Below are positions 50,067 to 57,580 of a DNA stretch of 64,000 nt, one piece after another. The position numbers were made by a program, and so were the translations under genes. A model generated the notes under the pieces. The model was not told the DNA's origin. It did not search any database and worked only from the letters and a program-made list of their open reading frames with translations. Numbering within the stretch: the stretch's first letter is position 1; the number at the start of each line of letters is the position of its first letter. Source of the DNA: a virus; the IMG/VR virus record IMGVR_UViG_3300020162_002681, positions 82,233 to 146,232 of that record. One strand, 5' to 3'.

Positions 50067-50479
50067 CTATGGCTTACTGTGCTTGTAGGATGTGCAATGG
50101 CAATGGTTTGGTTACCTTGCCTAATAGACCCAACTTAGTTTGGAAAACATACAGATGTAGTCACTGCAACGCCACTGGTTGCGATGTAGAAGCTACAAAA
50201 AAACTTGACTTTTCCTATCTGTTCGTGAGAAGCTTACCCTTAACGAACAGACAAGAGCAGTCACGCTCTAACACAAACCATTCACACAATCGGAGTTATT
50301 ACATCATGTCTCAAAATTCACCTTCTCGCGAAGCATTTCTAAATCTTGAACACGCAAAGCTAACAGGCAATCTTCCTGATGTAGCTATCATCCGCAACAA
50401 TGCTCACCGCAAGTCTTGGGAACTGCGCGAAGCATCAACACTGAACACCGAAGCATCACATCCGCTAATCAAATCTTGA
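50063..50479 (+). CDS. zinc-finger protein, frame continues through a leader
   Basis: Open from ATG at 50063 to 50479 (138 residues). Residues 6-40 have two C-x2-C pairs (ACRMCNGNG and YRCSHCNATG), like a DnaJ-type zinc finger. After about residue 50 the frame runs through a tandem hairpin leader (50218-50269) into the start of a second gene at 50306. Thus the zinc-finger gene may really be short, or be fused in frame with the downstream gene. Neither stop nor start decides this from sequence. Confidence 0.55.
   Translation: MTMAYCACRMCNGNGLVTLPNRPNLVWKTYRCSHCNATGCDVEATKKLDFSYLFVRSLPLTNRQEQSRSNTNHSHNRSYYIMSQNSPSREAFLNLEHAKLTGNLPDVAIIRNNAHRKSWELREASTLNTEASHPLIKS
50218..50269 (+). promoter_or_regulatory. 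tandem hairpin leader inside the open frame
   Basis: TCTGTTCGT (50218-50226) pairs with ACGAACAGA (50243-50251), and AGAGC (50254-50258) with GCTCT (50265-50269). The block CTTGACTTTTCCTATCTGT before it matches the leaders at 46.9 and 48.4 kb. CGGAG follows before the ATG at 50306. Confidence 0.55.
50306..50479 (+). CDS. small hypothetical protein, second start in the zinc-finger frame
   Basis: 57 residues from ATG at 50306 after CGGAG, in the same frame as the zinc-finger gene. The product starts MSQNSPSREAFLNLEHAKLTG and is polar. The leader before it is of the same type as before other separate genes, so it is probably translated alone. Unknown function. Confidence 0.55.
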   Translation: MSQNSPSREAFLNLEHAKLTGNLPDVAIIRNNAHRKSWELREASTLNTEASHPLIKS

Positions 50480-50489
50480 AACATTACTT

Positions 50490-50523
50490 GAGAGGGTACG
50501 CCCCTTAATTCCCCCTCTCTTTC
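50490..50523 (+). terminator. hairpin with short T-run after small gene
   Basis: GAGAGGG (50490-50496) pairs with CCCTCTC (50513-50519), followed by TTTCTGCC and later TTTTTCGG. It overlaps the weak third relative of the 48-base leader element. It may be an attenuator or leader hairpin instead of a terminator, since the next gene starts at 50547. Confidence 0.4.
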
Positions 50524-50546
50524 TGCCAACTTTTTCGGAGAAAATT

Positions 50547-50864
50547 ATGCCACAAGACACTAGACTCCCTTTTCAAATCGAAGCTGACAAGCAATTCATT
50601 CGAGATTTTGGTACGACTTATTTTGATGGCACTTACCCTTCTTTGGGTAATCCTAATCCTTTACCAGAAATAGCTAAATGTTGTGACATCGAACCCAACA
50701 TCGTAAAACAGACAGAAGTGTTTGTAAACGAATTACTTCCTTATATTGTAATCTCTTGCCCTACTTGCGGTAGACAATCATTTAAGATGTATACAAAGTT
50801 TGGTGTCAAATCTCAGCTACCTTCCGAACCACAAATTAGATATTGGAATAGTGGAAAAACGTGA
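50547..50864 (+). CDS. hypothetical early protein
   Basis: 105 residues after TCGGAG. A C-x2-C pair (SCPTCGRQSF) in the second half suggests half of a zinc ribbon. It contains LPEIAKCCDIEPNIV and ends YWNSGKT. It overlaps the next gene by 4 bases. Family unknown. Confidence 0.6.
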   Translation: MPQDTRLPFQIEADKQFIRDFGTTYFDGTYPSLGNPNPLPEIAKCCDIEPNIVKQTEVFVNELLPYIVISCPTCGRQSFKMYTKFGVKSQLPSEPQIRYWNSGKT

Positions 50865-51124
50865 ATAAAAAATATAATGGACACGCCAACAAAGATACTA
50901 ACGATGTAATTCAAGCTATCTTTGAAGATGATGCTGAATTAACTTTCTATTGCACACACCCCAGACTAGAGTTCGCTTGTAAGTTGAATCAAGACTACAA
51001 ACTTAAATTCCCTCTTGTAGATTTTCTAGAAGTGATGGAATACTTCGAGAGAATGAAGTCTTACTGGAAAAACTATGTACGGTCTGAATGGGGTGATTTC
51101 TATGGAGATTATACAGGATTATGA
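50861..51124 (+). CDS. hypothetical early protein, GTG start
   Basis: 87 residues from GTG at 50861, acidic, with FEDDAELTFYCTHPRLEFACKL and an aromatic C-terminus (WKNYVRSEWGDFYGDY). It overlaps both neighbours by 4 bases. No motif recognised. Confidence 0.6.
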   Translation: MNKKYNGHANKDTNDVIQAIFEDDAELTFYCTHPRLEFACKLNQDYKLKFPLVDFLEVMEYFERMKSYWKNYVRSEWGDFYGDYTGL

Positions 51125-51528
51125 CTAGACCAAAAGAGTTTGGATATTGGGATGTAACCCCAACTAAGCCAAAACCCAAACCAAGAATTAGCAAGCACAA
51201 AGCAAGGCTAAACGATAAGCTTTTAGTTATCACATTAACTAAAACAGAAAGTCATCATGATTTTTCTATCAATTATGATGGTCAAGACTTAGATACATGG
51301 GAGTTTGAGCGATTGATATTTCCTGACCTCTCAGACTTATCTCGAAGTCATCTCAATTTGTTTTCGCCTTGGTTTGTAAATATCTTTGCTCCTGCAAGAT
51401 ATGCACCAGACTACGAAGAGGCAGAAAAGAATAAATTCCCCTCTACTTTCAAAGTAGACCACTGGAATGTTGCTTTGCATATTGTAGAGCGTGTCGAAGT
51501 CGTTTTTAAGGTATTGCAAAATGAGTAG
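51121..51528 (+). CDS. hypothetical early protein
   Basis: 135 residues. Pro/Lys-rich start (TPTKPKPKPRISKHKARL), then a mixed alpha/beta domain with a C-terminal helix (VALHIVERVEVVFKVLQNE). It overlaps its upstream gene by 4 bases and the next by 8. No family recognised. Confidence 0.6.
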   Translation: MTRPKEFGYWDVTPTKPKPKPRISKHKARLNDKLLVITLTKTESHHDFSINYDGQDLDTWEFERLIFPDLSDLSRSHLNLFSPWFVNIFAPARYAPDYEEAEKNKFPSTFKVDHWNVALHIVERVEVVFKVLQNE

Positions 51529-51709
51529 ACTCGTATCAATTCAAGTCAAAGGCATTTCCAAGTTCAAGAAGCGTAGACAGTACGGCTCTTTGTACGGTAT
51601 TAAATTCGACCATTGCCTCGAATCTGACAGAGATTATGTAGAAAACAATATGGCACTTTGCATCGAATTTCTAGACACTCTTGAAAGAAGGAAACCCAAG
51701 CCAAAATGA
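51521..51709 (+). CDS. small hypothetical protein
   Basis: 62 residues from ATG at 51521, preferred over an upstream start at 51491 because of the overlap with the preceding stop. Very basic (VKGISKFKKRRQYG, RRKPKPK) with VENNMALCIEFLDTLE. Could bind nucleic acid. It overlaps the next gene by 4 bases. Confidence 0.55.
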   Translation: MSRLVSIQVKGISKFKKRRQYGSLYGIKFDHCLESDRDYVENNMALCIEFLDTLERRKPKPK

Positions 51710-51870
51710 ATATTACTAAACTCACTCTTTCCTACCACATCGGAGTGGCAGAAAAAGACGCTAACAAGGCAAAGAACGAGACTAACCTTTGTAGGATAGC
51801 CTCAACACTCCAACAACGCTCTAACAACGCATTACTAGCAAGCATAGGAGAATTTTTAAATGGAACGTGA
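51706..51870 (+). CDS. small hypothetical protein, 54 residues
   Basis: ATG at 51706 overlaps the previous stop by 4 bases, as usual in this operon, and the frame ends TGA at 51870, overlapping the next gene by 11 bases. The product is Asn/Ala/Lys-rich and helical (NITKLTLSYHIGVAEKDANK). It could also be a leader. Supported mainly by the overlap. Confidence 0.45.
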   Translation: MNITKLTLSYHIGVAEKDANKAKNETNLCRIASTLQQRSNNALLASIGEFLNGT

Positions 51871-52141
51871 TAACCAAGTACGAAACACTCGCTACAAGGT
51901 CAACAAAAACTGGCGAGTCGATATTCGCGAACCCATTGCTGCTGGTAGAAGACCTTATCTAGTTGTTATTGGTGAGTTCGTTCATAAGTATGGTGTAATC
52001 GATTACCCTATCCACTACAACACTTCTCCTGACTCTATTGCTTACGACTATCCCGAAAGCATTCCTCAGTTCGTCAAAAACAAGGTAACTGACTTGTACG
52101 AGAAATTCCCAGTCCTAAAATGTGAGAATAAACCATCGTGA
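51860..52141 (+). CDS. hypothetical early protein
   Basis: 93 residues after ATAGGAG. Basic start (RNTRYKVNKNWRVDIREP), beta-rich centre and FVKNKVTDLYEKFPVLK at the end. It overlaps the next gene by 4 bases. No family recognised. Confidence 0.6.
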   Translation: MERDNQVRNTRYKVNKNWRVDIREPIAAGRRPYLVVIGEFVHKYGVIDYPIHYNTSPDSIAYDYPESIPQFVKNKVTDLYEKFPVLKCENKPS

Positions 52142-52605
52142 AAATCTATAACGGACTACTGGTAGATATCTACATCTATCATCCTTCCCAAACGACTTGG
52201 CAAGTCAACCCTGAGACTGGTGAAAAACGAGAGTTTCTCACAAAATGGTGTGTTCCTCCTGTACTAACATACCCTGTTGCTGGTGTTGGCGTTTGCCTCA
52301 AGGGGGCTTCCAAAGTAGTCCCTTATCTCGAAAGAGTCAGAAAAGAAATCCCTCTTACAAGCACTGTCTACGCCTATGCAGACGAGTTGCCAAGTGGTTA
52401 CGACTTCTATATCGTTTACCCTGCCTACTACGAAGCTAGAGCGCAATTACGCAAGAGTACAGCGAAGCTAATCATGCCTTGCACTCCTGTATATCGCTTT
52501 GACACTACTAATCAACTAGAAGGTTTCTTGAACTTCACCAACTCACCCAACAAGGCTTTCGATTTCTCCCAAGACAATTATCACTATAACCAAAACTTTA
52601 AATAA
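52138..52605 (+). CDS. hypothetical early protein
   Basis: 155 residues from GTG at 52138. Mixed alpha/beta with many Tyr and Pro, for example DIYIYHPSQTTWQV, GYDFYIVYPAYYEARAQL. No catalytic motif or membrane segment. One base separates it from the next gene. Confidence 0.6.
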   Translation: MKIYNGLLVDIYIYHPSQTTWQVNPETGEKREFLTKWCVPPVLTYPVAGVGVCLKGASKVVPYLERVRKEIPLTSTVYAYADELPSGYDFYIVYPAYYEARAQLRKSTAKLIMPCTPVYRFDTTNQLEGFLNFTNSPNKAFDFSQDNYHYNQNFK

Positions 52606-52606
52606 A

Positions 52607-53068
52607 ATGAAAGCAATTCAAGTTTCCTATTCCAGTATCACTCACAAGTATCGCGCTAAAGCTGAAGGTGTTCCCGCTATCTTTCGCAGTGTCGAACAAG
52701 ACGGTGGCTATACTGCTTCGCGCATCGCTCAAGAGCTTGCAGATAAGTACAACTGGCTAACGTTCAACGGCGTAGTCAAGTATCGCCTAGAGCATGGATT
52801 CTTGCCTAACGGTGATGATGTGTTTGTGTTTGTCGAATTACCAAAAGAATTTGCCCCTGATATTCGCAGAGACTTCCGCAAGCTTCTCGAAAAATACAAT
52901 GCTCAGTTGGTTGCAGTGAATAATGACGACCATCAGCCTAGTATAGATGTGGCGCTGAGAATTGAAAGTACTGGAAAGTTTCCCAGAGATATATTGATTG
53001 AATTTCGTTACCCAGTTGTTAATATTGGTGACTACGAATTATCGGAGGAAGCAATCGCTGATGACTAA
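52607..53068 (+). CDS. hypothetical early protein
   Basis: 153 residues. Motifs: QDGGYTASRIAQELADKYNW and DVFVFVELPKEFAPDIRRDFRKLLEKYN, alpha/beta in character. It overlaps the next gene by 8 bases. No known family. Confidence 0.6.
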   Translation: MKAIQVSYSSITHKYRAKAEGVPAIFRSVEQDGGYTASRIAQELADKYNWLTFNGVVKYRLEHGFLPNGDDVFVFVELPKEFAPDIRRDFRKLLEKYNAQLVAVNNDDHQPSIDVALRIESTGKFPRDILIEFRYPVVNIGDYELSEEAIADD

Positions 53069-53741
53069 CAAACATTATTACTTTGAGACTACACCTATGG
53101 CATTATCCACAGTACCGATTAAAGAGTATTTAAAGACAATGGCTAAAACTAATCTCTCACGCGAACAACTCCTCGATTCTTTTCTGCACGGAGCTTGCGA
53201 CCTCTCTTCCAGTGGCTTGCAAATCGACCTTCAAGGCTATCTCTATGCCTCTGGCGAAATGATAGCCGCTTGGCGAGGTTATGGTCTTGGCGGTACTCTG
53301 TTCATCGATTGCGGTTCATCTAAGGTATGCAATCGTAGAGCCGCTAACGACCTCAAAGAGTTGGCAGAAAAAGAAGGCATTGTGTATGTTCCTTACAATA
53401 CACATTCATACATCATCTCGCCTGAATTTCAGTTTGCTGAAAGGTTAGTGTCATATACCATCTGGGCTACTCCTAAAGTAGTGAATCCTGAAAATATCTT
53501 TGCTCAATCCAAAAAAGTACTTGACAAAGCAGTGGAGAAGGCAATAAGCTTGGATTCGATTCACACATTGGTTACACAGACACAACACATTGCATCGTTA
53601 TTTAATTTTGATTTCGATGCATCACGTTACACATCACAAGCGACACAAGGAGCGCTTAACGCAAGAGCAGCAAAGCAATTACTAGCACAACATTATCTAC
53701 AACAATATCAACGCATCACACAGGAGCTAGAAGCATCATGA
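53061..53741 (+). CDS. hypothetical early protein, helical
   Basis: 226 residues from ATG at 53061; a longer frame to 52998 lies in the previous gene. The N-terminal half is alpha/beta with an Arg/Gly stretch (AAWRGYGLGGTLFIDCGS), and the C-terminal 90 residues are a long helix with Gln/Ala (AAKQLLAQHYLQQYQRITQ). It ends in overlap with the next gene. Function unknown. Confidence 0.65.
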   Translation: MTNKHYYFETTPMALSTVPIKEYLKTMAKTNLSREQLLDSFLHGACDLSSSGLQIDLQGYLYASGEMIAAWRGYGLGGTLFIDCGSSKVCNRRAANDLKELAEKEGIVYVPYNTHSYIISPEFQFAERLVSYTIWATPKVVNPENIFAQSKKVLDKAVEKAISLDSIHTLVTQTQHIASLFNFDFDASRYTSQATQGALNARAAKQLLAQHYLQQYQRITQELEAS

Positions 53742-53956
53742 AAGCCTACCTAAGTCTAATTCCACATCCTACTTACCTAGAAGCTAACAAACAGACTCTA
53801 GAGGTTTGCACAGACTTGACTAACCACTGCTACCAATCTCAAGGGTTCATCAAAGTCTTAACTATTCCTGATTTACTTTCTTTTCTGCAAAACAAGTACA
53901 AAGAAAAGTTTCCGCTAGCTAATTACATCGCAGTTGCCAATTACATTCGCAAATAG
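53738..53956 (+). CDS. small hypothetical protein
   Basis: 72 residues, with Tyr/Leu-rich segments (AYLSLIPHPTYLEAN, LLSFLQNKYKEKFPLANYI). The start overlaps the previous stop. No motif recognised; followed by a tandem hairpin leader. Confidence 0.55.
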   Translation: MKAYLSLIPHPTYLEANKQTLEVCTDLTNHCYQSQGFIKVLTIPDLLSFLQNKYKEKFPLANYIAVANYIRK

Positions 53957-53966
53957 ATTCTCTCTC

Positions 53967-54003
53967 GCTGGATTAGCTCTCCAGCCAAAGGTAATCTCTT
54001 ACC
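53967..54003 (+). promoter_or_regulatory. tandem hairpin leader
   Basis: GCTGG (53967-53971) pairs with CCAGC (53981-53985) and GGTAA (53990-53994) with TTACC (53999-54003). The ribosome binding site TAAGGAG and the ATG at 54033 follow. Same layout as the leaders at 46.9, 48.4, 50.2 and 56.7 kb, without shared sequence. Confidence 0.45.
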
Positions 54004-54032
54004 CCAACCAACTACACTAAGGAGCAATTCCA

Positions 54033-54599
54033 ATGACTATCATCACCGTAAAAGAAACCAAAAATCAATGGCAAGACCCTTTCTTCACTTTGTTCATTGA
54101 TGACAAGCAATCTGACTTTTCGTATCACAGTTCTCGCTTGCTGACCAACACTTGCAACGAAGACGGTGGTGGTATTTTCAACACAGAGGATACTGTTGTG
54201 AAATTCAAACGCAAGGACACTTGGGTTACTGTTACTTTCGATTTGTCTTGGGATGCAAAAGATTACAACGACCCCGCAAGAGAAATCAAGCGCCGAATCC
54301 AAGATGTAGAAGAAGCGTTTGAAGCTGTCTCTGAGGGTTACGAGAAAGTTTGGACTGTGAATCTCGGTGATGATAACGAATACATCGAAAAACGCAAGGC
54401 AGAAGCAGCACAAGCGACTCATTACAACGATGGTCTAATCGAATACAAAGTTGATGATTACTTGGCTGATGATGAAGACGAAAACGGTAACGATTGTTTT
54501 CGAGTTGTTAGTGCCGAAGGTTATGACGATACTCACTTGATTGCATTCTGCGACATTCCCCAAGAAGCCTACTTCCTAAAACTCACACGCATCGAGTAA
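54033..54599 (+). CDS. hypothetical early protein, paralogue of the 58.9 kb gene
   Basis: 188 residues after TAAGGAG. A block of about 45 residues, FDLSWDAKDYNDPAREIKRR...VEEAFEAVSEGYEKVW, is recognisably related to a block in the 167-residue gene at 58.9 kb (W-x6-Y-x-[DN]-P-x-x-EI[KR]RR, then a VxExF helix and VW). The C-terminal 60 residues are acidic (YLADDEDENGNDCF). The pair may have arisen by duplication. Function unknown. Confidence 0.65.
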   Translation: MTIITVKETKNQWQDPFFTLFIDDKQSDFSYHSSRLLTNTCNEDGGGIFNTEDTVVKFKRKDTWVTVTFDLSWDAKDYNDPAREIKRRIQDVEEAFEAVSEGYEKVWTVNLGDDNEYIEKRKAEAAQATHYNDGLIEYKVDDYLADDEDENGNDCFRVVSAEGYDDTHLIAFCDIPQEAYFLKLTRIE

Positions 54600-54663
54600 T
54601 CACAAAAGCTGACCTATCGGCTAGACGGGGATATTCGCTCACACTACTTTTCAGGAGAACAAA

Positions 54664-54951
54664 ATGACACTCGCAACTTTACCCAAAAACCCTCTCACAC
54701 ACAAAGAATTTAGCCTTCACGACCTGTTTCTCCGCCAAAGTCTAGAATGTACCTTTGGCAAGCTTGCAACGGGCTACAAGCCATCTAAAATCGCTGGTAA
54801 GCCTTTCACTGTCAAAGAGTTTATTCTCTTGCATACCGAAAAAGAATTGGTGCTGCTCTACAGACATTCAGGACGCTTGATTGAGAAAGTGTTTACCGAT
54901 GTTGACGCTTGCCTTGAATTTGCTCAAACTAGATTTGGAGTGACACTGTAA
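54664..54951 (+). CDS. hypothetical early protein
   Basis: 95 residues after TCAGGAG. Contains LFLRQSLECTFGKLATGYK and LVLLYRHSGRLIEKVF, alpha/beta-like. A tiny frame of 14 residues starts at its stop and is not called. No family recognised. Confidence 0.6.
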   Translation: MTLATLPKNPLTHKEFSLHDLFLRQSLECTFGKLATGYKPSKIAGKPFTVKEFILLHTEKELVLLYRHSGRLIEKVFTDVDACLEFAQTRFGVTL

Positions 54952-55019
54952 TGAAAGAATTAGAAGCTGTCTGGCAAATTACCAAAGTAGATTTGTAATC
55001 TACTGGCAGAAAGATAAAT

Positions 55020-55265
55020 TTGGCTGAACTCTCTTGGAAACTATCTGAGGAGGGACGCTTTACTGCTCAAGGTGGTATTTGGAACTCGAAACAAACTGAT
55101 TACATTACTTGCGGTCAGATGGTAGATAGAGTCGCTAAGTTCTTTCCTGACAATGCTTTGGTGCAAGAGATACTACAGGTTTGGGAAGTTTGGCACTTGA
55201 AGACTGGTCTACCTAAAGACGTAATCAAACAAATTAAATCATGGGAGAAAAAGACTGATGATTAA
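55020..55265 (+). CDS. hypothetical early protein, TTG start
   Basis: 81 residues from TTG at 55020 with AGAAAGA a short distance upstream. Trp-rich (ELSWKLSEEGRF, VWEVWHLKTGL) with a helical end. Overlaps the next gene by 8 bases. The TTG start is uncertain. Confidence 0.5.
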   Translation: MAELSWKLSEEGRFTAQGGIWNSKQTDYITCGQMVDRVAKFFPDNALVQEILQVWEVWHLKTGLPKDVIKQIKSWEKKTDD

Positions 55266-55659
55266 GAACATTCAAGACTTCGCCGCCTACTTCGGTGCTA
55301 CAACACCGACCGAACTGCATTGTGCTTTATGGAAGCACGATAGCTACATCTCATCTGCCACGTTAGAAGAGGCAGAAGGAGGAAAGACTTATAGAACTGC
55401 TTACGACCCTGAGTATGAAAAGCTGACTGAGTTTCCTTCGGGTATAGTTTCAGTTTACTTTAGTGCAATTAAAGAGGGTTGCGACTACGAACCAACAATG
55501 ACTCCTTTGGTCTTCCCTTTCCCAGAAGAAGATATCGATGAAGCTATTGATTATCTCAACTCAGAACTCAACCTTGCTGACGATTGGGGTGAAGATTTCA
55601 TTGAGCAATATGCCACAGACCACTCAGTTCCTTTACACGACAAATGGAAGGTAAAATGA
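55258..55659 (+). CDS. hypothetical early protein
   Basis: 133 residues, acidic. Begins with IKNIQDFAAYFGATTPTEL; the C-terminus is acidic (FPEEDIDEAIDYLNSELNLADDWGEDF). Overlaps the next gene start by 4 bases. No motif recognised. Confidence 0.6.
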   Translation: MIKNIQDFAAYFGATTPTELHCALWKHDSYISSATLEEAEGGKTYRTAYDPEYEKLTEFPSGIVSVYFSAIKEGCDYEPTMTPLVFPFPEEDIDEAIDYLNSELNLADDWGEDFIEQYATDHSVPLHDKWKVK

Positions 55660-55853
55660 CAATCCGCGTAACCATCTCAGGTGAGCCTGAATCTTTGCTA
55701 AGAGACTTATCTAAACTTTTAGGCAAAGACCTCAACCAAACATTTCGCAAAGCCTTGGCGACCGAAGCCTACTTCGCTAAACACGCTAAGGTTGGCTACA
55801 AAATTCTATTACAAGCTCCTGACGGAGAACTACGAGAGGTACTTTTAAAATGA
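55656..55853 (+). CDS. ribbon-helix-helix-like protein of cyanobacterial type
   Basis: 65 residues from ATG at 55656 (ATGA overlap with previous stop). It reads TIRVTISGEPESLLRDL, then LNQTFRKALATEAYFAKHAKVGYKILL and DGELREVLLK. This strand-helix-helix order with an RKALATE-like helix is common in small cyanobacterial regulatory proteins. It could be a DNA-binding regulator or antitoxin-like protein taken from a cyanobacterial host. Resemblance is by eye. Confidence 0.6.
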   Translation: MTIRVTISGEPESLLRDLSKLLGKDLNQTFRKALATEAYFAKHAKVGYKILLQAPDGELREVLLK

Positions 55854-56338
55854 CCACTACCACATCACTACACCACCGTCAAACCGCACCTCGCAAGTTC
55901 CGCGACCCTTACATTATCGCTCAGCAACTTGCGCTACTCACTCGCGCACAGAAAGACCTCATCCTCTCTTATCACGCTAAGAAGAAGCAAAATAAGTATC
56001 ACTGGTCAGATGACTATGTTGCAAGAGATGGGCAGGGATTTTGGGTTTCCCTTGAAGATTCCACATCTATCCAAGACCACACCCTCTTTTCTGCCCTCCT
56101 AGCGGAAGCGAATGACGAAAACATCTTCGAGATTGTTTTGAATACCGACTACGAAGTGGCTAAACTCGCCCTTCGGATAGATTTACCAACTAGCCCTGAT
56201 ACCGATATCATACTGGTATTAGCTGGTGAGCTAGAACCAGACCGACTCGAATACCAAGATGTGCGACTGGTCACTTGGTACTTGAACGACAAAGCTGATA
56301 GACATGCAACACTACAGAAAGATAGGTACAGCCAATGA
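55850..56338 (+). CDS. hypothetical early protein
   Basis: 162 residues. Basic N-terminus (TTTTSLHHRQTAPRKFRDPY), then helical and alpha/beta parts (LALLTRAQKDLILSYHAKKKQ, IILVLAGELEPDRLEYQDVR). No motif recognised. Starts and ends in 4-base overlap with neighbours. Confidence 0.6.
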   Translation: MTTTTSLHHRQTAPRKFRDPYIIAQQLALLTRAQKDLILSYHAKKKQNKYHWSDDYVARDGQGFWVSLEDSTSIQDHTLFSALLAEANDENIFEIVLNTDYEVAKLALRIDLPTSPDTDIILVLAGELEPDRLEYQDVRLVTWYLNDKADRHATLQKDRYSQ

Positions 56339-56553
56339 TTACTACAATTGAGCAAGTCAAAGAACACATCGTACAGAATCACGAACGTAGCTTAGAGTTC
56401 CCAATCACAGTGACGACTAGCTCATCAGGAGAATTTGTAGAGCTTCGTAATGAATACGACCACGAACTCATTGAGCTACCTATTTCCGAGCAAGATTTGA
56501 GTTTTGCTATCGAATCTATTGAAGAAAACGCTATCGAATTTTCGCAGGGGTAA
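56335..56553 (+). CDS. small acidic protein
   Basis: 72 residues, acidic with beta-rich centre (LEFPITVTTSSSGEFVELRN) and an acidic helix at the end (IESIEENAIEFSQG). Could be a protein-mimic or inhibitor; this is a guess from charge alone. Confidence 0.55.
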   Translation: MITTIEQVKEHIVQNHERSLEFPITVTTSSSGEFVELRNEYDHELIELPISEQDLSFAIESIEENAIEFSQG

Positions 56554-56682
56554 CTTCATGACACACAACACATTAGCACGACCTCCTCCGATATACAGGC
56601 AGTGCCTTAAAAGATTTTCAAATTTGGTAAAGATAAATCGCGACACTTAATTCTGAATGGAACTGGTGAAACTTATGCGAAC

Positions 56683-56714
56683 GCCGTTAAAAGCGGCACA
56701 CCATCTAACGATGG
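56683..56714 (+). promoter_or_regulatory. tandem hairpin leader
   Basis: GCCG (56683-56686) pairs with CGGC (56694-56697), and CCATC (56701-56705) with GATGG (56710-56714). TCAGGAG and the ATG at 56739 follow. The stretch 56554-56738 has no better gene: a 30-residue frame at 56558-56650 is not supported. Confidence 0.45.
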
Positions 56715-56738
56715 CTTCAATCAATCAGGAGCAAAGCC

Positions 56739-56978
56739 ATGCAACTTCTTAAATTTACCTCTTTAGTTAGATGTTATTTAATAGCTCTTGCTGAGACAGT
56801 TAAAGAGAACACCACACCAGCTACAAATTATGGTTGGCAACATCTCATAGTCAACGCTGCTCTGAATCCTTACTGGCAATTTCCAGAGGGACTATACAGA
56901 GCGCACATCGATTTGTATTGCGAAATTTACTATTATTTAGGATACCCACAACCTCATGAAACTAAATCAACTCATTGA
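56739..56978 (+). CDS. hypothetical early protein
   Basis: 79 residues after TCAGGAG, helical and Tyr-rich (LVRCYLIALAETVKEN, LYCEIYYYLGYPQ). The C-terminus overlaps the next gene by 23 bases. No motif recognised. Confidence 0.6.
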   Translation: MQLLKFTSLVRCYLIALAETVKENTTPATNYGWQHLIVNAALNPYWQFPEGLYRAHIDLYCEIYYYLGYPQPHETKSTH

Positions 56979-57327
56979 CCGATTCACACCTTCATATCGT
57001 ACAGTAGAAGCAATTAAGGGTGGACTAGCTATTCTAGGCATTGTTGGCGCAGTAGGCGGCTTCATCTACATCTTTGGCACTGAATCGCTCAAAGCTCACG
57101 ACCGAGCTTATGGGAACTTGGTACAATTCTCTCGCGCCAACAACTTGACTGCTGGCACTTGTAATCAGTGGGACACCGACAATGACGGACGAATCTCCTG
57201 CACAGCTACTGACAAACAAGGGCGCTTCATTCAACTAGAGTGCGGTGCTAACTGGCTCTCCGAAAATACGGCTTCTTGCAATCTCCCCAAGCTACGCATT
57301 CAACCCACCTCTTCTTCCTCTAACTAG
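56956..57327 (+). CDS. membrane-anchored protein
   Basis: 123 residues with one hydrophobic segment (GLAILGIVGAVGGFIYIFG, about residues 24-42) preceded by a basic stretch, then a Cys/Asp-containing domain (TCNQWDTDNDGRISCTATD, a calcium-loop-like DNDGRISC, then CGANWLS). The domain would face outside or the periplasm. Could act at the host envelope. No known family. Confidence 0.65.
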   Translation: MKLNQLIDRFTPSYRTVEAIKGGLAILGIVGAVGGFIYIFGTESLKAHDRAYGNLVQFSRANNLTAGTCNQWDTDNDGRISCTATDKQGRFIQLECGANWLSENTASCNLPKLRIQPTSSSSN

Positions 57328-57334
57328 GCTCACT

Positions 57335-57421
57335 ATGTTTTTCCCCTTCATCGGTTTCTGGACTGTATCGGCTGGTTTTTGTCTTATTGTCTGCTTTCTA
57401 TCACCTCCTAAAACTAAATGA
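57335..57421 (+). CDS. tiny membrane peptide, 28 residues
   Basis: ATG at 57335, TGA at 57421. The sequence FFPFIGFWTVSAGFCLIVCFL is one membrane segment. The stop overlaps the next start as ATGA. Support comes from this overlap and from other tiny membrane genes nearby. Confidence 0.4.
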   Translation: MFFPFIGFWTVSAGFCLIVCFLSPPKTK

Positions 57422-57576
57422 ACCTCGTCAAATTAATTACTAGCTTTGCACTTCCAATTGGGGTCGCTATCGCCTTGTTTCACCCCAACAGCGACAACTT
57501 AGGCAGAGGTTTAGCTCTTGGCTCAACCATTCTTTTCTGCACCGCAACCGCGATTGAAACATTTACTCAGGATTAA
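57418..57576 (+). CDS. small membrane protein, 52 residues
   Basis: ATG at 57418 overlaps the stop of the preceding peptide. Two hydrophobic segments (ITSFALPIGVAIALF and GLALGSTILFCTATAIE) with a short polar loop (HPNSDN). It ends 4 bases before the DUF932 gene. Holin-like shape, but far from the endolysin. Confidence 0.5.
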   Translation: MNLVKLITSFALPIGVAIALFHPNSDNLGRGLALGSTILFCTATAIETFTQD

Positions 57577-57580
57577 ATAA

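Noticed and set aside
43974-50300. CRISPR-like array because of repeated leader elements
   Set aside because: Repeats are not evenly spaced, differ in sequence, and sit next to ribosome binding sites, so they are gene leaders.
56558-56650. 30-residue frame before the hairpin leader
   Set aside because: No ribosome binding site and no protein-like features; the sequence is more likely part of the leader.
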